This document shows, piece by piece, positions 51,718-61,183 of a stretch of 64,000 nt of DNA; the stretch's first letter is position 1, and every line of letters starts with the position of its first letter. The position numbers and the translations under genes are program-made. The stretch comes from FEN-1219 sp963713355 (GTDB taxonomy: Bacteria; Pseudomonadota; Gammaproteobacteria; Steroidobacterales; Rariloculaceae), in contig CAVQLK010000010.1 of NCBI GenBank assembly GCA_963713355.1, positions 124,001 to 188,000 of the forward strand, given 5' to 3'. Under the pieces are notes generated by a model. The model saw nothing but the letters and a program-made list of their open reading frames with translations. It had not been told where the DNA came from and did no database searches.

Positions 51718-54456
51718 CTACTCGTAGCGCAGAGCGACGATCGGATTCACGCGCGAAGCGCGCCGTGCGGGAATGTAGGCCGCGCCGAGCATGACGCACG
51801 CAAGCACGACTGCGGCGCCAATCAATGCGGTGGGATCGGCGGCTTCGACGCCGTACAGCAAGCCGCGCGCTGCGCGGCCGAGCAGCAGCGCGGCGACAGC
51901 GCCGAGCGCGAGACCCAGGAGTGCGATTACGCCGACTTGACGCAAAACCATTGCGCGGATTCTCGCGGCGGGCGCGCCCAGCGCGAAGCGCAGCGCGATC
52001 TCGCGCGAGCGTTGCGCGACCGAGTATGCGAGCACGCCGTATAGGCCGAGCGCCGCGAGCGCCGTGGCGAGCAGGGCGAATGCCGTCGAGGCGCCCCCGA
52101 CGAAGCGCTCGGTGGCAAGGTTTTCGCGCACCTGTTGCCGCATCGTGCGAAGGTCCGTGATCGGCACTGTCGGAGCGGCGCGGGCGACGCTCTCGCGCAC
52201 CTCGTTGATGAGTTGCTCGGGGCGCCGGGCGCCTCGAACATAAAGGGTCGCTGCGCCGAGCGTGGTCGACTGACGGTGCGGTAGAAACACTTGCGGCTCG
52301 ACCTCGTCGGTTACGTTGTCGTATTTGACGTCCGCCACGACCCCCACGATCTCTCGGGAGTCACTATTTGTGAAGATCCGCTGCCCGATCACGCCGCCGT
52401 CGGGGCGCAGACGTTCGGCCAGGCGCCGATTGACGATCACCACCGCCGGCGCACCCTCGCGGTCGGCCGCGTTGAATTCACGGCCGGCGAGCACGCCGAT
52501 ATCGAGCGTGCGGAAGAAGTCCGCGCTAACGTTATTCAAGTGGACGCCAATCCAATCGACTTTTCCCTCCGAGCGCGCACCTGTCTCCACCCCACCGCCC
52601 GCGAACAGCGGCACCATCGCGGAAGCAGCGGAAGCGACACCCGGGATCGCCGCAAGCTCTTCCTCTAAGCGGTCGAGGAGCATAGACGCGGCGGCCGGCT
52701 CATACCCGCTTGCTTCGGGCGAGATCGTCAGCATCGCGAGGTAGTCGACGTCGAGGCCGAGGTCGATGCGGGCGATGTTGCCGAGGCTTTGCGCGAGAAC
52801 GCCCGTTAGAGCAAGCATTGCCATCGACAGCGCGACCTGCGCCGTGGCCAGCGCCGCTCGAAAGCGCGTGACGCGCTTGCCCGACGTTTGCCTCGCGCCG
52901 TATGCGTGCAGCGTCGTTGCGGGCTGCGTGCGCGTGAGATCGCGCACGGGAAAGAGCCCAAATGCCACCGCGGCTAGAACCGCGGCACCGATCGCCACCA
53001 CTGCCGCGGCCGCGCTCAGCTCGACGTCGAACGCCGCGCTCGGGAGGCCCGGTATGCCGGCCGCGAAGCCTCGCAGTACCAGCAGCGCGACGGGCAGGCT
53101 CAGCAACGCAGCGGGTATAGCCAGCAGTAGCGACTCGGCGAGCAGCAGCGACGCGAGACGCCCGCGGCTCGCGCCCATCGACGCGCGCACGGCCATCTCG
53201 CCGGTTCGCGACGTCGCACGAATCAACACGAGGCCGGCGACGTTGGCGCAGCACAGGAGGAGCACGGCGCCGCTGACGGCGAACAGCATCTCGAGAGCTC
53301 CCCCGATGGGGGCGAGAAGCGCGCTTTGCCCGCGGAGGCCCGGCTCGAGCACGAGCGGTTTTCTGCGGAACGCCTCGACTGATTCCGCCTCGCCGAGCGT
53401 GATCAAAGGCGCGTCGATCTCGTTCAATATCGCTTGGTAGAGCGGATTGATCACGTTCTCTGCCGTTTGCGCGTCGATTCCGGCGCCAAGGCGCGCGAAC
53501 AAATAGACCCAGTAAAAACCGCGATTGTCGTGATTTGGTACCGAAGTCGGCGTTCCGACTCCGCGGAACGTGATAGGCACGAAGACGCTGGCACGCGCAC
53601 CGACCGTCGTGCCGTGGAATCCTTCGGGGGCGACTCCCACGATCGTCAGCGGCATGCCGTTGACGGTCAGCTTGCGGCCGAGCACGCCGGGGTCGCCAGC
53701 AAGCTCGCGCTGCCAGTAAGCGTGGCTCAGCACGACCGACTCCGCTCGCCCGTCGGCGCGGTCGTCCTCGGCTCCAAGCAGCCGGCCGAGCGCAGGTCGA
53801 AGGCCGAGCACCGAAAAATAGCTTCCCGAAACGAAGAAGCCCGTCTCGCGCCGCGCGTTCTCGCCGATCGACAAGCTTGCGTCGAAGTGCCGATGTGCCG
53901 CTATGCCCGCGAACGGGCCGGGCTGACGCTCGAGGTCGCGGAATAGCGGATAGCTGAAGACGTGGTCGCCGTTGCCGGTGATCGAGCCGAACGTGAGTCC
54001 ACCGGCGACACCGCTCATATAACCGAGGTCCAATCCCGGATCGACGAGATTGACGAGCCGCTCGGGCTCTGCGACGGGTAGCGGCCGCAGCAGGATCTGC
54101 TGAAACAGTGAGAACAGCGCGACATTGACGCCGATGCCAACGGCGAGCGTCGTCACGACGATCACGGAGAAGCTCGGGTTCTGACGCAGCCGGCGCCACG
54201 ATTGGCGAAAGTCGCCGAGCGTGGCGTCGACCTGGTTCTCCCAACCGTACGCTCGCAGCGTGTCGCGCGCTTTGCCGAGGTCGCCGAGCTCGCGCCGGGC
54301 GACGCGCGCGGCTTCTTCGGGTGTGAGGCCTTGTTGAACGAGATCGGCGCAAGCACGCTCGAAATAGTCGCGCACTTCGTCGTCGACTTCCGCGTCGACC
54401 GCTGCGCGATTCGACAGAGCGCGCACGCCGCGCACGAGCTGGCGGTACAGCGACAC
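51718..54456 (-). CDS. ABC transporter permease of the ADOP (duplicated orphan permease) type
   Basis: A 912-residue membrane protein. A soluble N-terminal segment (VDDEVRDYFERACADLVQQGLTPEEAARVARRELGD) is typical of acidobacterial duplicated orphan permeases. Then come a membrane helix, a MacB-like periplasmic domain, an FtsX-type permease domain (about residues 390-520), and a second copy of the same unit (about 530-912), giving about eight helices. No ATPase gene lies beside it, as is usual for ADOPs, so its energy source or mechanosignalling role is unclear. It starts with GTG four bases after the PadR gene, which probably controls it. Such permeases are abundant in Acidobacteria, so lateral transfer is possible. 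Confidence 0.87.
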   Translation of the reverse strand: MSLYRQLVRGVRALSNRAAVDAEVDDEVRDYFERACADLVQQGLTPEEAARVARRELGDLGKARDTLRAYGWENQVDATLGDFRQSWRRLRQNPSFSVIVVTTLAVGIGVNVALFSLFQQILLRPLPVAEPERLVNLVDPGLDLGYMSGVAGGLTFGSITGNGDHVFSYPLFRDLERQPGPFAGIAAHRHFDASLSIGENARRETGFFVSGSYFSVLGLRPALGRLLGAEDDRADGRAESVVLSHAYWQRELAGDPGVLGRKLTVNGMPLTIVGVAPEGFHGTTVGARASVFVPITFRGVGTPTSVPNHDNRGFYWVYLFARLGAGIDAQTAENVINPLYQAILNEIDAPLITLGEAESVEAFRRKPLVLEPGLRGQSALLAPIGGALEMLFAVSGAVLLLCCANVAGLVLIRATSRTGEMAVRASMGASRGRLASLLLAESLLLAIPAALLSLPVALLVLRGFAAGIPGLPSAAFDVELSAAAAVVAIGAAVLAAVAFGLFPVRDLTRTQPATTLHAYGARQTSGKRVTRFRAALATAQVALSMAMLALTGVLAQSLGNIARIDLGLDVDYLAMLTISPEASGYEPAAASMLLDRLEEELAAIPGVASAASAMVPLFAGGGVETGARSEGKVDWIGVHLNNVSADFFRTLDIGVLAGREFNAADREGAPAVVIVNRRLAERLRPDGGVIGQRIFTNSDSREIVGVVADVKYDNVTDEVEPQVFLPHRQSTTLGAATLYVRGARRPEQLINEVRESVARAAPTVPITDLRTMRQQVRENLATERFVGGASTAFALLATALAALGLYGVLAYSVAQRSREIALRFALGAPAARIRAMVLRQVGVIALLGLALGAVAALLLGRAARGLLYGVEAADPTALIGAAVVLACVMLGAAYIPARRASRVNPIVALRYE

Positions 54457-54460
54457 GGCG

Positions 54461-54796
54461 CTAGCTCTCCGCCTTCAAGAGCCGCGACACCGCGGCAACG
54501 CGCCGCTGCCACGACTCCGTCTCGACCGTAAGCTGTCGCCGCCCGGCTGCAGTCAAGGAGTAATACTTGGCGCGCCGCGAGTTGTCGGTCTGCCGCCACT
54601 CGTCGTCGAGCCAGCCGGCACGCTCGAGCCGATGCAGCGACGTCAGTAGCGAGCCCGGGTTCACCTTGAACACGCCGCGCGACACCTGCTCGATACGCCG
54701 CGCGATGCCGTAGCCGTGCATCGGCGCGACGCTCAGCGTCTTCAAGATCAGCATGTCCAGCGTGCCTTGAATGACGTCGGTCGTGCGCTCGGTCAT
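54461..54796 (-). CDS. PadR-family transcriptional regulator
   Basis: A 111-residue winged-helix regulator. DVIQGTLDMLILKTLSVAPMHGYGIARRIEQVSRGVFKVNPGSLLTSLHRLERAGWL is the complete PadR wing-helix domain, and TDNSRRAKYYSLTAAGRRQL the wing and dimer helix. The GTLDMLIL and HGYGIARRI motifs match the subgroup found with ADOP permeases. It precedes the permease by four bases on the same strand and probably represses that operon. The effector is unknown. Confidence 0.93.
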   Translation of the reverse strand: MTERTTDVIQGTLDMLILKTLSVAPMHGYGIARRIEQVSRGVFKVNPGSLLTSLHRLERAGWLDDEWRQTDNSRRAKYYSLTAAGRRQLTVETESWQRRVAAVSRLLKAES

Positions 54797-54889
54797 GGCG
54801 GCTTCACGAGTGGCTACGGTTCGACCATCGCGCGTCTCCTCTTGATTGTCAAGAGTAGATCGAGCCGCGGATGCGCTGCGTTTTTGGGT

Positions 54890-55924
54890 TCAGTCGAGAG
54901 CGCAGATGCGCTCGATCGGCGCGCCCGAGTCGGCGCCGGACGGCAAGCTCGCGCCGGGATGCGCGAACCAGTCGGCCAGATCGCCGAGCGTGCGCGCGGC
55001 GTCGAGATCCCGCATCAACAGATGCCAGCCGCTCGGATAGAGCGCGACCTGCCACCCCTCCGCAGCGCGCACCGCCTCGAGCCACCTGCACATGGGTTGC
55101 GGCGGCACGATCTGGTCGTGTGCGCCGTAGAGCACGAGCGTTGGGACTCCGGGTGTGGCGGCATCGTCGGTCACGGCGTCCATGAGGTCGGCGAGCCCCC
55201 AAAGCACGTCCACACGCGTCCTGCGGATGACGAACGGGTCCTCGCGCAATCGGCGTAATGTCGCGGGATCGTCGGATGGCCTCCGTCCCGTGATGCGGCC
55301 CGATAGCTTCAACCCGCGCCAGCTGTGTGCGAGCGCGTGCAGCGGCAACCTTTGATAGCGCCGCATCTCGCTGCGGCTCCAAACAGCGGGCGCCGTCAGC
55401 ACCACGGCGTCGATCCAGCCCCGCGGATGGCGTTGCAGCGCCCGCAGCATGACGGCACCGCCCATGCTCTCGCCGAGGCCGTAGAGCGCAACGCCGGGAT
55501 GACGAAGCCGCAGCAGGCGCGCGACCTGCCAGACATCGTCCGCCATCCTGTTGCCGCCGGCCCAAATTCCGATCTGCGACGTGCGGCCGAAGCCGCGCTG
55601 GTCGAACGCGTAGACCGCGAAGCCGCGGGCCGCGAGGAAGTCGCCCGTGGCTTCGAACGCGCCCGAATGGTCGTTGAGCCCGTGCACGGTGACGATCGTT
55701 GCGCGTGGCGGTGCAACCGGCAGCCACGCGCGCAACGGCAAGCGTGCCCCGTCGTCCATGACGGCCGCGTCGTCCTCGAGCCGCGGCTGCTCGACATCGG
55801 TCAGCGCCAGTTGCACGCGCGGCGTCACGCAGGCTGCGAGACCGCAGCAAAGCAGTGCCGAAAGTGCCCCGCGTGCAGCGACGATGCCCGGCGCGCACCG
55901 CCGCCGTCTCGAGGGAAAGATCAT
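54890..55924 (-). CDS. Alpha/beta-hydrolase lipoprotein, monoacylglycerol-lipase-like
   Basis: A roughly 344-residue exported protein. The signal peptide carries lipobox LAAC. The core matches the Hydrolase_4 (serine aminopeptidase/monoacylglycerol lipase) type: VTVHGLNDHSGAFEATGDFLAARGF, YAFDQRGFGRT, the nucleophile motif YGLGESMGGAVMLRAL, then VLYGAHDQIVPPQPM with the catalytic Asp and YPSGWHLLMRD with the His. All three catalytic residues are present. Lipid or ester hydrolysis at the outer membrane is likely. Met 55924 is chosen; an earlier start is possible. It is divergent from glnE. Confidence 0.85.
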   Translation of the reverse strand: MIFPSRRRRCAPGIVAARGALSALLCCGLAACVTPRVQLALTDVEQPRLEDDAAVMDDGARLPLRAWLPVAPPRATIVTVHGLNDHSGAFEATGDFLAARGFAVYAFDQRGFGRTSQIGIWAGGNRMADDVWQVARLLRLRHPGVALYGLGESMGGAVMLRALQRHPRGWIDAVVLTAPAVWSRSEMRRYQRLPLHALAHSWRGLKLSGRITGRRPSDDPATLRRLREDPFVIRRTRVDVLWGLADLMDAVTDDAATPGVPTLVLYGAHDQIVPPQPMCRWLEAVRAAEGWQVALYPSGWHLLMRDLDAARTLGDLADWFAHPGASLPSGADSGAPIERICALD

Positions 55925-56031
55925 GCGCCGATAGTGTCGGCGTTCCGAAGCAGGCGGCAATAGTCCCTTGATCCGCGCGTCGCTACCGCAAGCGCTATCA
56001 TGCCGCGGAGTCCAGCGCCTTCGATGCCGAC

Positions 56032-58860
56032 GTGATACTGCAACGCCCCGTCGACCTCCCCCCGGCCCTCGAGGCGCGTTTTGCGCGCGTGGCCGCGCGC
56101 CTCGCCGAGGTCGAGGTCGAGCTGCCGCCCGCGGCAGCCAAGACCGTTGCTCGAGCCGTCGTCGTCAGCGATTTCGTCCTCGGCGTCCTGCTGCGTCACC
56201 CGCACGCTTTGAGCTCGCGCCTCGCCGACGACGGGCCGCTCGACCCGCATTCGGTCGCCGCGCGGCTCGAGCTGTCTCCCGGCAATGACGCGCTGGCGCA
56301 GGCGATGACGGCGCTGCGGCGCACTCGCGACGTCGAGATGGCGCGCATCGCGTGGCGAGACCTCGCCGGCGTCGCCGCGCTCGACGCGACGCTCGCCGAC
56401 GTGTCGCTCCTTGCCGAGTGCCTCATCGACGCTGCGCTGCGCTATGCCGCGGCAACCCTGGAGCCTCGGCTCGGCAGGCCGAGAGACGCGGCCGGGCGCG
56501 AGTTGCCATTGCTCGTGCTCGGTATGGGTAAGCTCGGCGGCGTCGAGCTGAACTTCTCGTCGGACGTCGACTTGGTGTTCCTCTACCCCGACGGAGCCGT
56601 CGAGGGCAGCGTCAAGGTCGAGCCGGAGACTTACTACCTTCGTCTCGGCCAGCTCCTCATCAAGCTGCTCGATCAGCGCACCGACGACGGCTTCGCATAT
56701 CGCGTCGACATGCGGCTACGCCCTTTCGGTACGAGCGGCCCGCTCGCAGTCGGGCTCTCTGCATTCGAAGCGTACCTCGTCGAGCACGGCCGCGACTGGG
56801 AGCGATACGCATACGTCAAGGCGCGGCTCCTCACGGGGATCGAGTTCGCTTCGGACGTCTTCGACTATGTCCTGACGCCGTTCGTCTATCGCCGTTACTT
56901 GGACTACGGCGTATTCGACGCGCTTCGGCAAATGAAGCGCCTCATCGCCCAGGAGGTCGCGCGCAAGGACGTGGCCGAGAACATCAAGCTCGGTCCAGGC
57001 GGCATCCGTGAGATCGAGTTCATCGTTCAGGCGTTTCAGATCGTACGCGGCGGCCGCAGGCCGGAGCTCCGCGCACGCTCGCTGCTGACGGTATTGCCGC
57101 TCCTTGCCGGCGATCGGCAACTGCCTTCGGCCACCGTCACCGCGCTGGCGGCGGCGTATCGGTATCTGCGCATCGTCGAGAACCGCATTCAAGCGATGAA
57201 CGATGCGCAGACGCACGACTTGCCGGCCGACGAGGAAGACCGAGCGCGGCTCGCGTACGCCCTCGACGAGCCGAGCTGGACGACGTTTCAGACGCGCCTC
57301 AAACATCAGCGCGCCGTCGTCGAAGCGGAGTTCCAGCGCGTGGCGTGGGATGCCGAAGGGCCGCGAGAGATCGATCCGCTTCTGACTGCGTGGCAGACCG
57401 GCGACGCAGCCGCGATGCTCGCGAGCACGCCGCTCGCAGGCGACGAGCGCGCGCTCGACTTGTTGAAGGACTTGCGGCACGGCGGCCTGTACCAGCGCAT
57501 GGAGGAGGTCGGCCGGCAGCGATTGGGAGGCGTCATGGTTCGGACGCTGCAGGCGCTGGCGAAGCGCCCTGCCGCTCTGAAGTGCTTCGAGCGCGTGCTG
57601 CCGGTGTTTCGCGCTGCCGGCCGCCGCAGTGCCTATCTCGCGCTACTGAACGAGAATCCGGCGGCTCTGGATCGGCTGCTCACGCTCGTCTCCGACAGCT
57701 CGTTGCTCGCGCGTCAGATCGCAGAGCAACCGATGCTGCTCGACGAGCTGCTCGACGCGCGCGTGTTCGACACGCCGCCGTCGCGCGAAGAGCTCGCGAC
57801 GCTGCTCGAGCGCTCGACGCAAGGAGCCGCCGACGTCGAAGCGATGCTCGACGCTATCCGCGTGTTCCAGCGCACGGCGATCTTCCGCATTGCCGTCGCG
57901 GACCGATTGGGCTCGCTGCCGCTCATGAAGGTCAGCGATCGATTGACTGACACGGCCGAGCTCGTGCTCGACTACTCGCTGCGCGCCGCATGGCGCGAGC
58001 TCGCCGCCAAATACGGTACGCCGCGCTGCGGCCCGCCGCCGCGTGAAGCGGGCTTCGCCGTCATCGGCTACGGCAAGCTCGCGGGCCTCGAGCTCGGCTA
58101 TGGCTCGGACCTCGATCTCGTTTTCCTGCATGACTCGAGCGGCGCCCAGCAGGAAACGGACGGCGTGCCGCCGCTCGACAACGAGCGCTTCTTTGGCCGT
58201 CTCGTGCAGCGGCTCATTCACTTTCTGTCGGTTCAAACGAGCTCGGGGCGCCTGTACGAGGTCGACACTCGGCTTCGGCCGAGCGGCCGATCGGGGCTGC
58301 TCGTCACGAGCCTCGAAGGGTTTCGGCATTATCAAACGCAGGAGGCCTGGGTGTGGGAGCACCAAGCTCTGCTGCGCAGCCGAGCGCTGGCCGGCTCGCC
58401 GACGGTCTGTCGCGCGTTCGAGAAGATCCGCCGCGACGTGCTCGTGCAGCACGTGGACCGCACGAAGCTCAAGCACGAGGTAGCGAAGATGCGGCGCAGG
58501 ATGCGAGAGGAGCTCTCGGCCGCAGCGGCCGGCGCGTTCGACATCAAGCAGGATCCAGGCGGGGTCGCCGATATCGAGTTCCTCGTCGACTATTGGGTGC
58601 TCGCGAACTCGGCGGCTTACCCCGAGCTCGTCGAGTTCCCCGACAACATCCGGCAGCTCGAGGCGCTCGCACGAGCCGGCCTCGTTCCAGAGGCCCTTTG
58701 CTTGCGGCTCAAGGAAGCTTATCTCGCGCTGCGGCAGCGTGTGCACGAGCTGGCGCTCGACGAAGGCGGGCGCGTCGTGCCGGAGCCGGAGCTCGCAGCC
58801 GTCCGCGACTTCGTCAGCGGCGTTTGGCGCGAGGTGTTCGGCGGCGTAGAAGGCGAATAA
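56032..58860 (+). CDS. glnE: Bifunctional glutamine synthetase adenylyltransferase/deadenylase
   Basis: A 942-residue enzyme that attaches and removes AMP on glutamine synthetase in response to nitrogen status. Both nucleotidyltransferase domains are intact: the N-terminal one from GMGKLGGVELNFSSDVDLVFLY (about residue 163) and the C-terminal one from GYGKLAGLELGYGSDLDLVFLH (about residue 680), each with the GS-x10-DxD metal site. EIEFIVQAFQIVRGG and IEFLVDYWVLANS are their following helical domains. The GTG start lacks a clear ribosome site. The signalling partner GlnB and target glnA are not in the window. Confidence 0.96.
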   Translation: MILQRPVDLPPALEARFARVAARLAEVEVELPPAAAKTVARAVVVSDFVLGVLLRHPHALSSRLADDGPLDPHSVAARLELSPGNDALAQAMTALRRTRDVEMARIAWRDLAGVAALDATLADVSLLAECLIDAALRYAAATLEPRLGRPRDAAGRELPLLVLGMGKLGGVELNFSSDVDLVFLYPDGAVEGSVKVEPETYYLRLGQLLIKLLDQRTDDGFAYRVDMRLRPFGTSGPLAVGLSAFEAYLVEHGRDWERYAYVKARLLTGIEFASDVFDYVLTPFVYRRYLDYGVFDALRQMKRLIAQEVARKDVAENIKLGPGGIREIEFIVQAFQIVRGGRRPELRARSLLTVLPLLAGDRQLPSATVTALAAAYRYLRIVENRIQAMNDAQTHDLPADEEDRARLAYALDEPSWTTFQTRLKHQRAVVEAEFQRVAWDAEGPREIDPLLTAWQTGDAAAMLASTPLAGDERALDLLKDLRHGGLYQRMEEVGRQRLGGVMVRTLQALAKRPAALKCFERVLPVFRAAGRRSAYLALLNENPAALDRLLTLVSDSSLLARQIAEQPMLLDELLDARVFDTPPSREELATLLERSTQGAADVEAMLDAIRVFQRTAIFRIAVADRLGSLPLMKVSDRLTDTAELVLDYSLRAAWRELAAKYGTPRCGPPPREAGFAVIGYGKLAGLELGYGSDLDLVFLHDSSGAQQETDGVPPLDNERFFGRLVQRLIHFLSVQTSSGRLYEVDTRLRPSGRSGLLVTSLEGFRHYQTQEAWVWEHQALLRSRALAGSPTVCRAFEKIRRDVLVQHVDRTKLKHEVAKMRRRMREELSAAAAGAFDIKQDPGGVADIEFLVDYWVLANSAAYPELVEFPDNIRQLEALARAGLVPEALCLRLKEAYLALRQRVHELALDEGGRVVPEPELAAVRDFVSGVWREVFGGVEGE

Positions 58861-58909
58861 GGCGGTGCCGCGGGTATAATCGCGGCCTCGTCGGCCTGGA
58901 GAGCGAGCG

Positions 58910-59131
58910 GTGCGGCAGCGTCACGGCAATGTGCAGGAGAACTTGACCACGGCCAACGCCGAGCGTGTCTACGAGATCGCGCGTGCCGATCTGCCCCTGC
59001 ATTGCCCCTTGCCGAGCATGTATCTGTGGAACTCCCATCCGAAGGTCTATTTGCCCATCGAGGTCACGGGCGAGGCGAAGTGCCCTTATTGCAGCTCGAC
59101 GTATCGCTTGGTCGAGGGCGCAGCGCGCTAG
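58910..59131 (+). CDS. CHCC zinc-finger domain protein
   Basis: A 73-residue protein with the zf-CHCC pattern: LHCPLPSMYLWNSHPKVYLPI and AKCPYCSSTYRLV give the Cys-His-Cys-Cys ligands. The domain resembles mitochondrial NDUFS6 and its bacterial relatives, whose function in bacteria is undefined. The GTG at 58910 has GGAGAG six bases before it. A TATAAT hexamer at 58875-58880 may be its -10 box, without a clear -35. It stands 16 bases before hldD and probably shares its transcript. Confidence 0.88.
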   Translation: MRQRHGNVQENLTTANAERVYEIARADLPLHCPLPSMYLWNSHPKVYLPIEVTGEAKCPYCSSTYRLVEGAAR

Positions 59132-59147
59132 CCGGCCGAATGCGGTC

Positions 59148-60137
59148 ATGATCGTCGTCACCGGCGGGGCCGGTTTCATCGGCAGCAATTTGGTCCGCGA
59201 GCTCAACGCGCGAGGCCGCGACGACATCGTCGTCGTCGACGATTTGAGCGATGGCAGCAAGTTCAGCAACTTGGTCGGCTGCGAGATCGCGGACTATTTC
59301 GACAAGGATCCGTTTCTCGCTCGCATGAAAGCCGGCGAGCTCGGCGAGATCGACGCGATCTTCCATCAGGGCGCCTGCGCGGTGACGACCGAGTGGAACG
59401 GACGCTACATGATGGACACCAACTATCGCTACTCCGTCGAGCTCTACGAGTATTGCGCCGAGGCGGGCGTGCCGCTGATCTACGCATCGTCGGCGGCCGT
59501 CTACGGCGCGAGCACCGTCTTCAAGGAGGACGACCGCGCCGCCGAACGGCCGTTGAACGTGTACGGCTACTCGAAGCTGCTGTTCGACGACTACGTGCGG
59601 CGCCGGCGCGCGCAGCGCGGCCGCCGAGCGCAAGAGGGCCGCGGCCGCCGCGCGAAGCGGCGGGCTGCCGTCGTCGGCTTGCGCTACTTCAATGTCTATG
59701 GGCCGGGCGAAGCGCACAAGGGCGGGATGGCGAGCGTCGCGTTCCATCTGCACGGCCAAGTCGCGGCGACGGGCGAAGCACGGCTCTTCGAGGGCAGCGA
59801 CGGGTACGCGGCCGGGGAGCAACGGCGCGACTTCGTGCACGTCGGCGACGTCGTTGACGTGAACCTCTGGTTCCACGACCACCCGAAGGTTTCAGGCATC
59901 TTCAACGTCGGCACGGGAGCGAGCGCGACGTTCAACGACGTCGCGAACGCCATCATCGCGTGGCACGGCAAAGGCGCCATCCGCTACATTCCGTTCCCCG
60001 ACGAGCTGAAGGCGCGCTATCAAAGCTTCACGGAAGCCGACATCACGGCACTGCGCAGCGCCGGCTACTCGCGGCCGTTCCGCGACGTAAGCTCAGGCGT
60101 CAAGGACTATCTCGACGCACTCGTCGCTCGCCCGTGA
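59148..60137 (+). CDS. hldD: ADP-L-glycero-D-manno-heptose 6-epimerase, with Arg-rich insertion
   Basis: A 329-residue SDR-family epimerase that makes the L-glycero-D-manno-heptose donor for the LPS inner core. It has the NAD(P) motif VTGGAGFIGSNLV, YASSAAVYG, the catalytic Y139 and K143 (VYGYSK), RYFNVYGPGEAHKGGMASVAFHL and RRDFVHVGDVVDVNLWF. After FDDYV it carries a basic insertion (about residues 151-173, RRRRAQRGRRAQEGRGRRAK) in place of the short loop of E. coli HldD, which adds about 14 residues. Its stop overlaps the waaF start (GTGA). Confidence 0.94.
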   Translation: MIVVTGGAGFIGSNLVRELNARGRDDIVVVDDLSDGSKFSNLVGCEIADYFDKDPFLARMKAGELGEIDAIFHQGACAVTTEWNGRYMMDTNYRYSVELYEYCAEAGVPLIYASSAAVYGASTVFKEDDRAAERPLNVYGYSKLLFDDYVRRRRAQRGRRAQEGRGRRAKRRAAVVGLRYFNVYGPGEAHKGGMASVAFHLHGQVAATGEARLFEGSDGYAAGEQRRDFVHVGDVVDVNLWFHDHPKVSGIFNVGTGASATFNDVANAIIAWHGKGAIRYIPFPDELKARYQSFTEADITALRSAGYSRPFRDVSSGVKDYLDALVARP

Positions 60138-61183
60138 TTGCCCCCGACAAGGTGCTCGTCGTCGGCCCGTCGTGGGTGGGCGACATGGTCATGGCGCAGA
60201 CGTTGTACAAGCTGCTGCGACTCGAAAACCCGCTAACGGAAATTCACGTCGTTGCGCCGCCGTGGTCGCTGCCGGTGCTCGAGCGGATGCCCGAGGTGGC
60301 CCGCGGCATCGAGCTCGCCGTCGGCCACGGTGAAGTCGGGCTGCGCAGGCGATGGAGGCTCGCGCGGCGACTGCGCGCCGAATGCTACGACCGCGCGATC
60401 GTGCTGCCGCGGTCCGCGAAAGCCGCGCTCGTGCCATGGCTCGCGCGTATCCCGCTGCGAACGGGGTTTCGCGGTGAATGGCGCTACGGTTTGCTCAACG
60501 ACGTTCGCTCGCTCGATGCGAGCCTCGATCAGACCGTCAAGCGATTCGCCGCGCTGGGCTGCCGGCGCGGCGAGCGTGTGCCGGACGCGTTGCCTACGGC
60601 GTTGCAGCCGCGGCTCCGCAGCGATGCGCGCAATCTCGAGCGGCTGCGCGCCGTGCACGGGCTCACGCCGGGCGCGACGCTCGCGGCGCTCATGCCCGGC
60701 GCGGAGTACGGTCCCGCCAAGCGCTGGCCAACTGCGCATTACGGTGCGTTGGCGGCGGCACTCGCGAGCGCCGGTGCCGACGTCATCGTGCTCGGCTCGG
60801 CGAAGGAGCGCTCGCTTGGCGACGAGGTCGCGGCGCAGGCCGGCACCGCCCGCGCGCGCAATCTGTGCGGTGCCACGTCGCTCGCCGATGTCGTCGACCT
60901 TCTCGCTGCGGCCGACGTCGCCGTCAGCAACGACTCCGGCTTGCTGCACGTTGCGGCCGCGGCCGGTGCGCCCGTCGTCGCGATCTACGGCTCATCGTCG
61001 CCGAAGTTCACGCCGCCGCTCACCGATGCGGCGGCCATTGTCTACCTCGGAGTCGAATGCAGCCCGTGCTTCGCGCGCGAGTGCCCGCTGAAGCACCTCA
61101 AGTGCTTGAACGACCTTGCGCCCGCGACGGTGCTGCGAGCCGTCGACTCGCTGCGTGCCAGCCGTCGCCGCGGGAGTCATTGA
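60134..61183 (+). CDS. waaF: ADP-heptose:LPS heptosyltransferase II
   Basis: A 349-residue GT9 glycosyltransferase that adds the second heptose to the LPS core. VLVVGPSWVGDMVMAQTLYKLL, PWLARIPLRTGFRGEWRYGLLND, AALMPGAEYGPAKRWPTAHYGALA and SNDSGLLHVAAAAGAPVVAIYGSSSP are all typical of WaaF. The GTG at 60134 overlaps the hldD stop; its own stop overlaps kdkA (TGATG). The three genes form one LPS-core operon. Confidence 0.94.
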   Translation: MIAPDKVLVVGPSWVGDMVMAQTLYKLLRLENPLTEIHVVAPPWSLPVLERMPEVARGIELAVGHGEVGLRRRWRLARRLRAECYDRAIVLPRSAKAALVPWLARIPLRTGFRGEWRYGLLNDVRSLDASLDQTVKRFAALGCRRGERVPDALPTALQPRLRSDARNLERLRAVHGLTPGATLAALMPGAEYGPAKRWPTAHYGALAAALASAGADVIVLGSAKERSLGDEVAAQAGTARARNLCGATSLADVVDLLAAADVAVSNDSGLLHVAAAAGAPVVAIYGSSSPKFTPPLTDAAAIVYLGVECSPCFARECPLKHLKCLNDLAPATVLRAVDSLRASRRRGSH

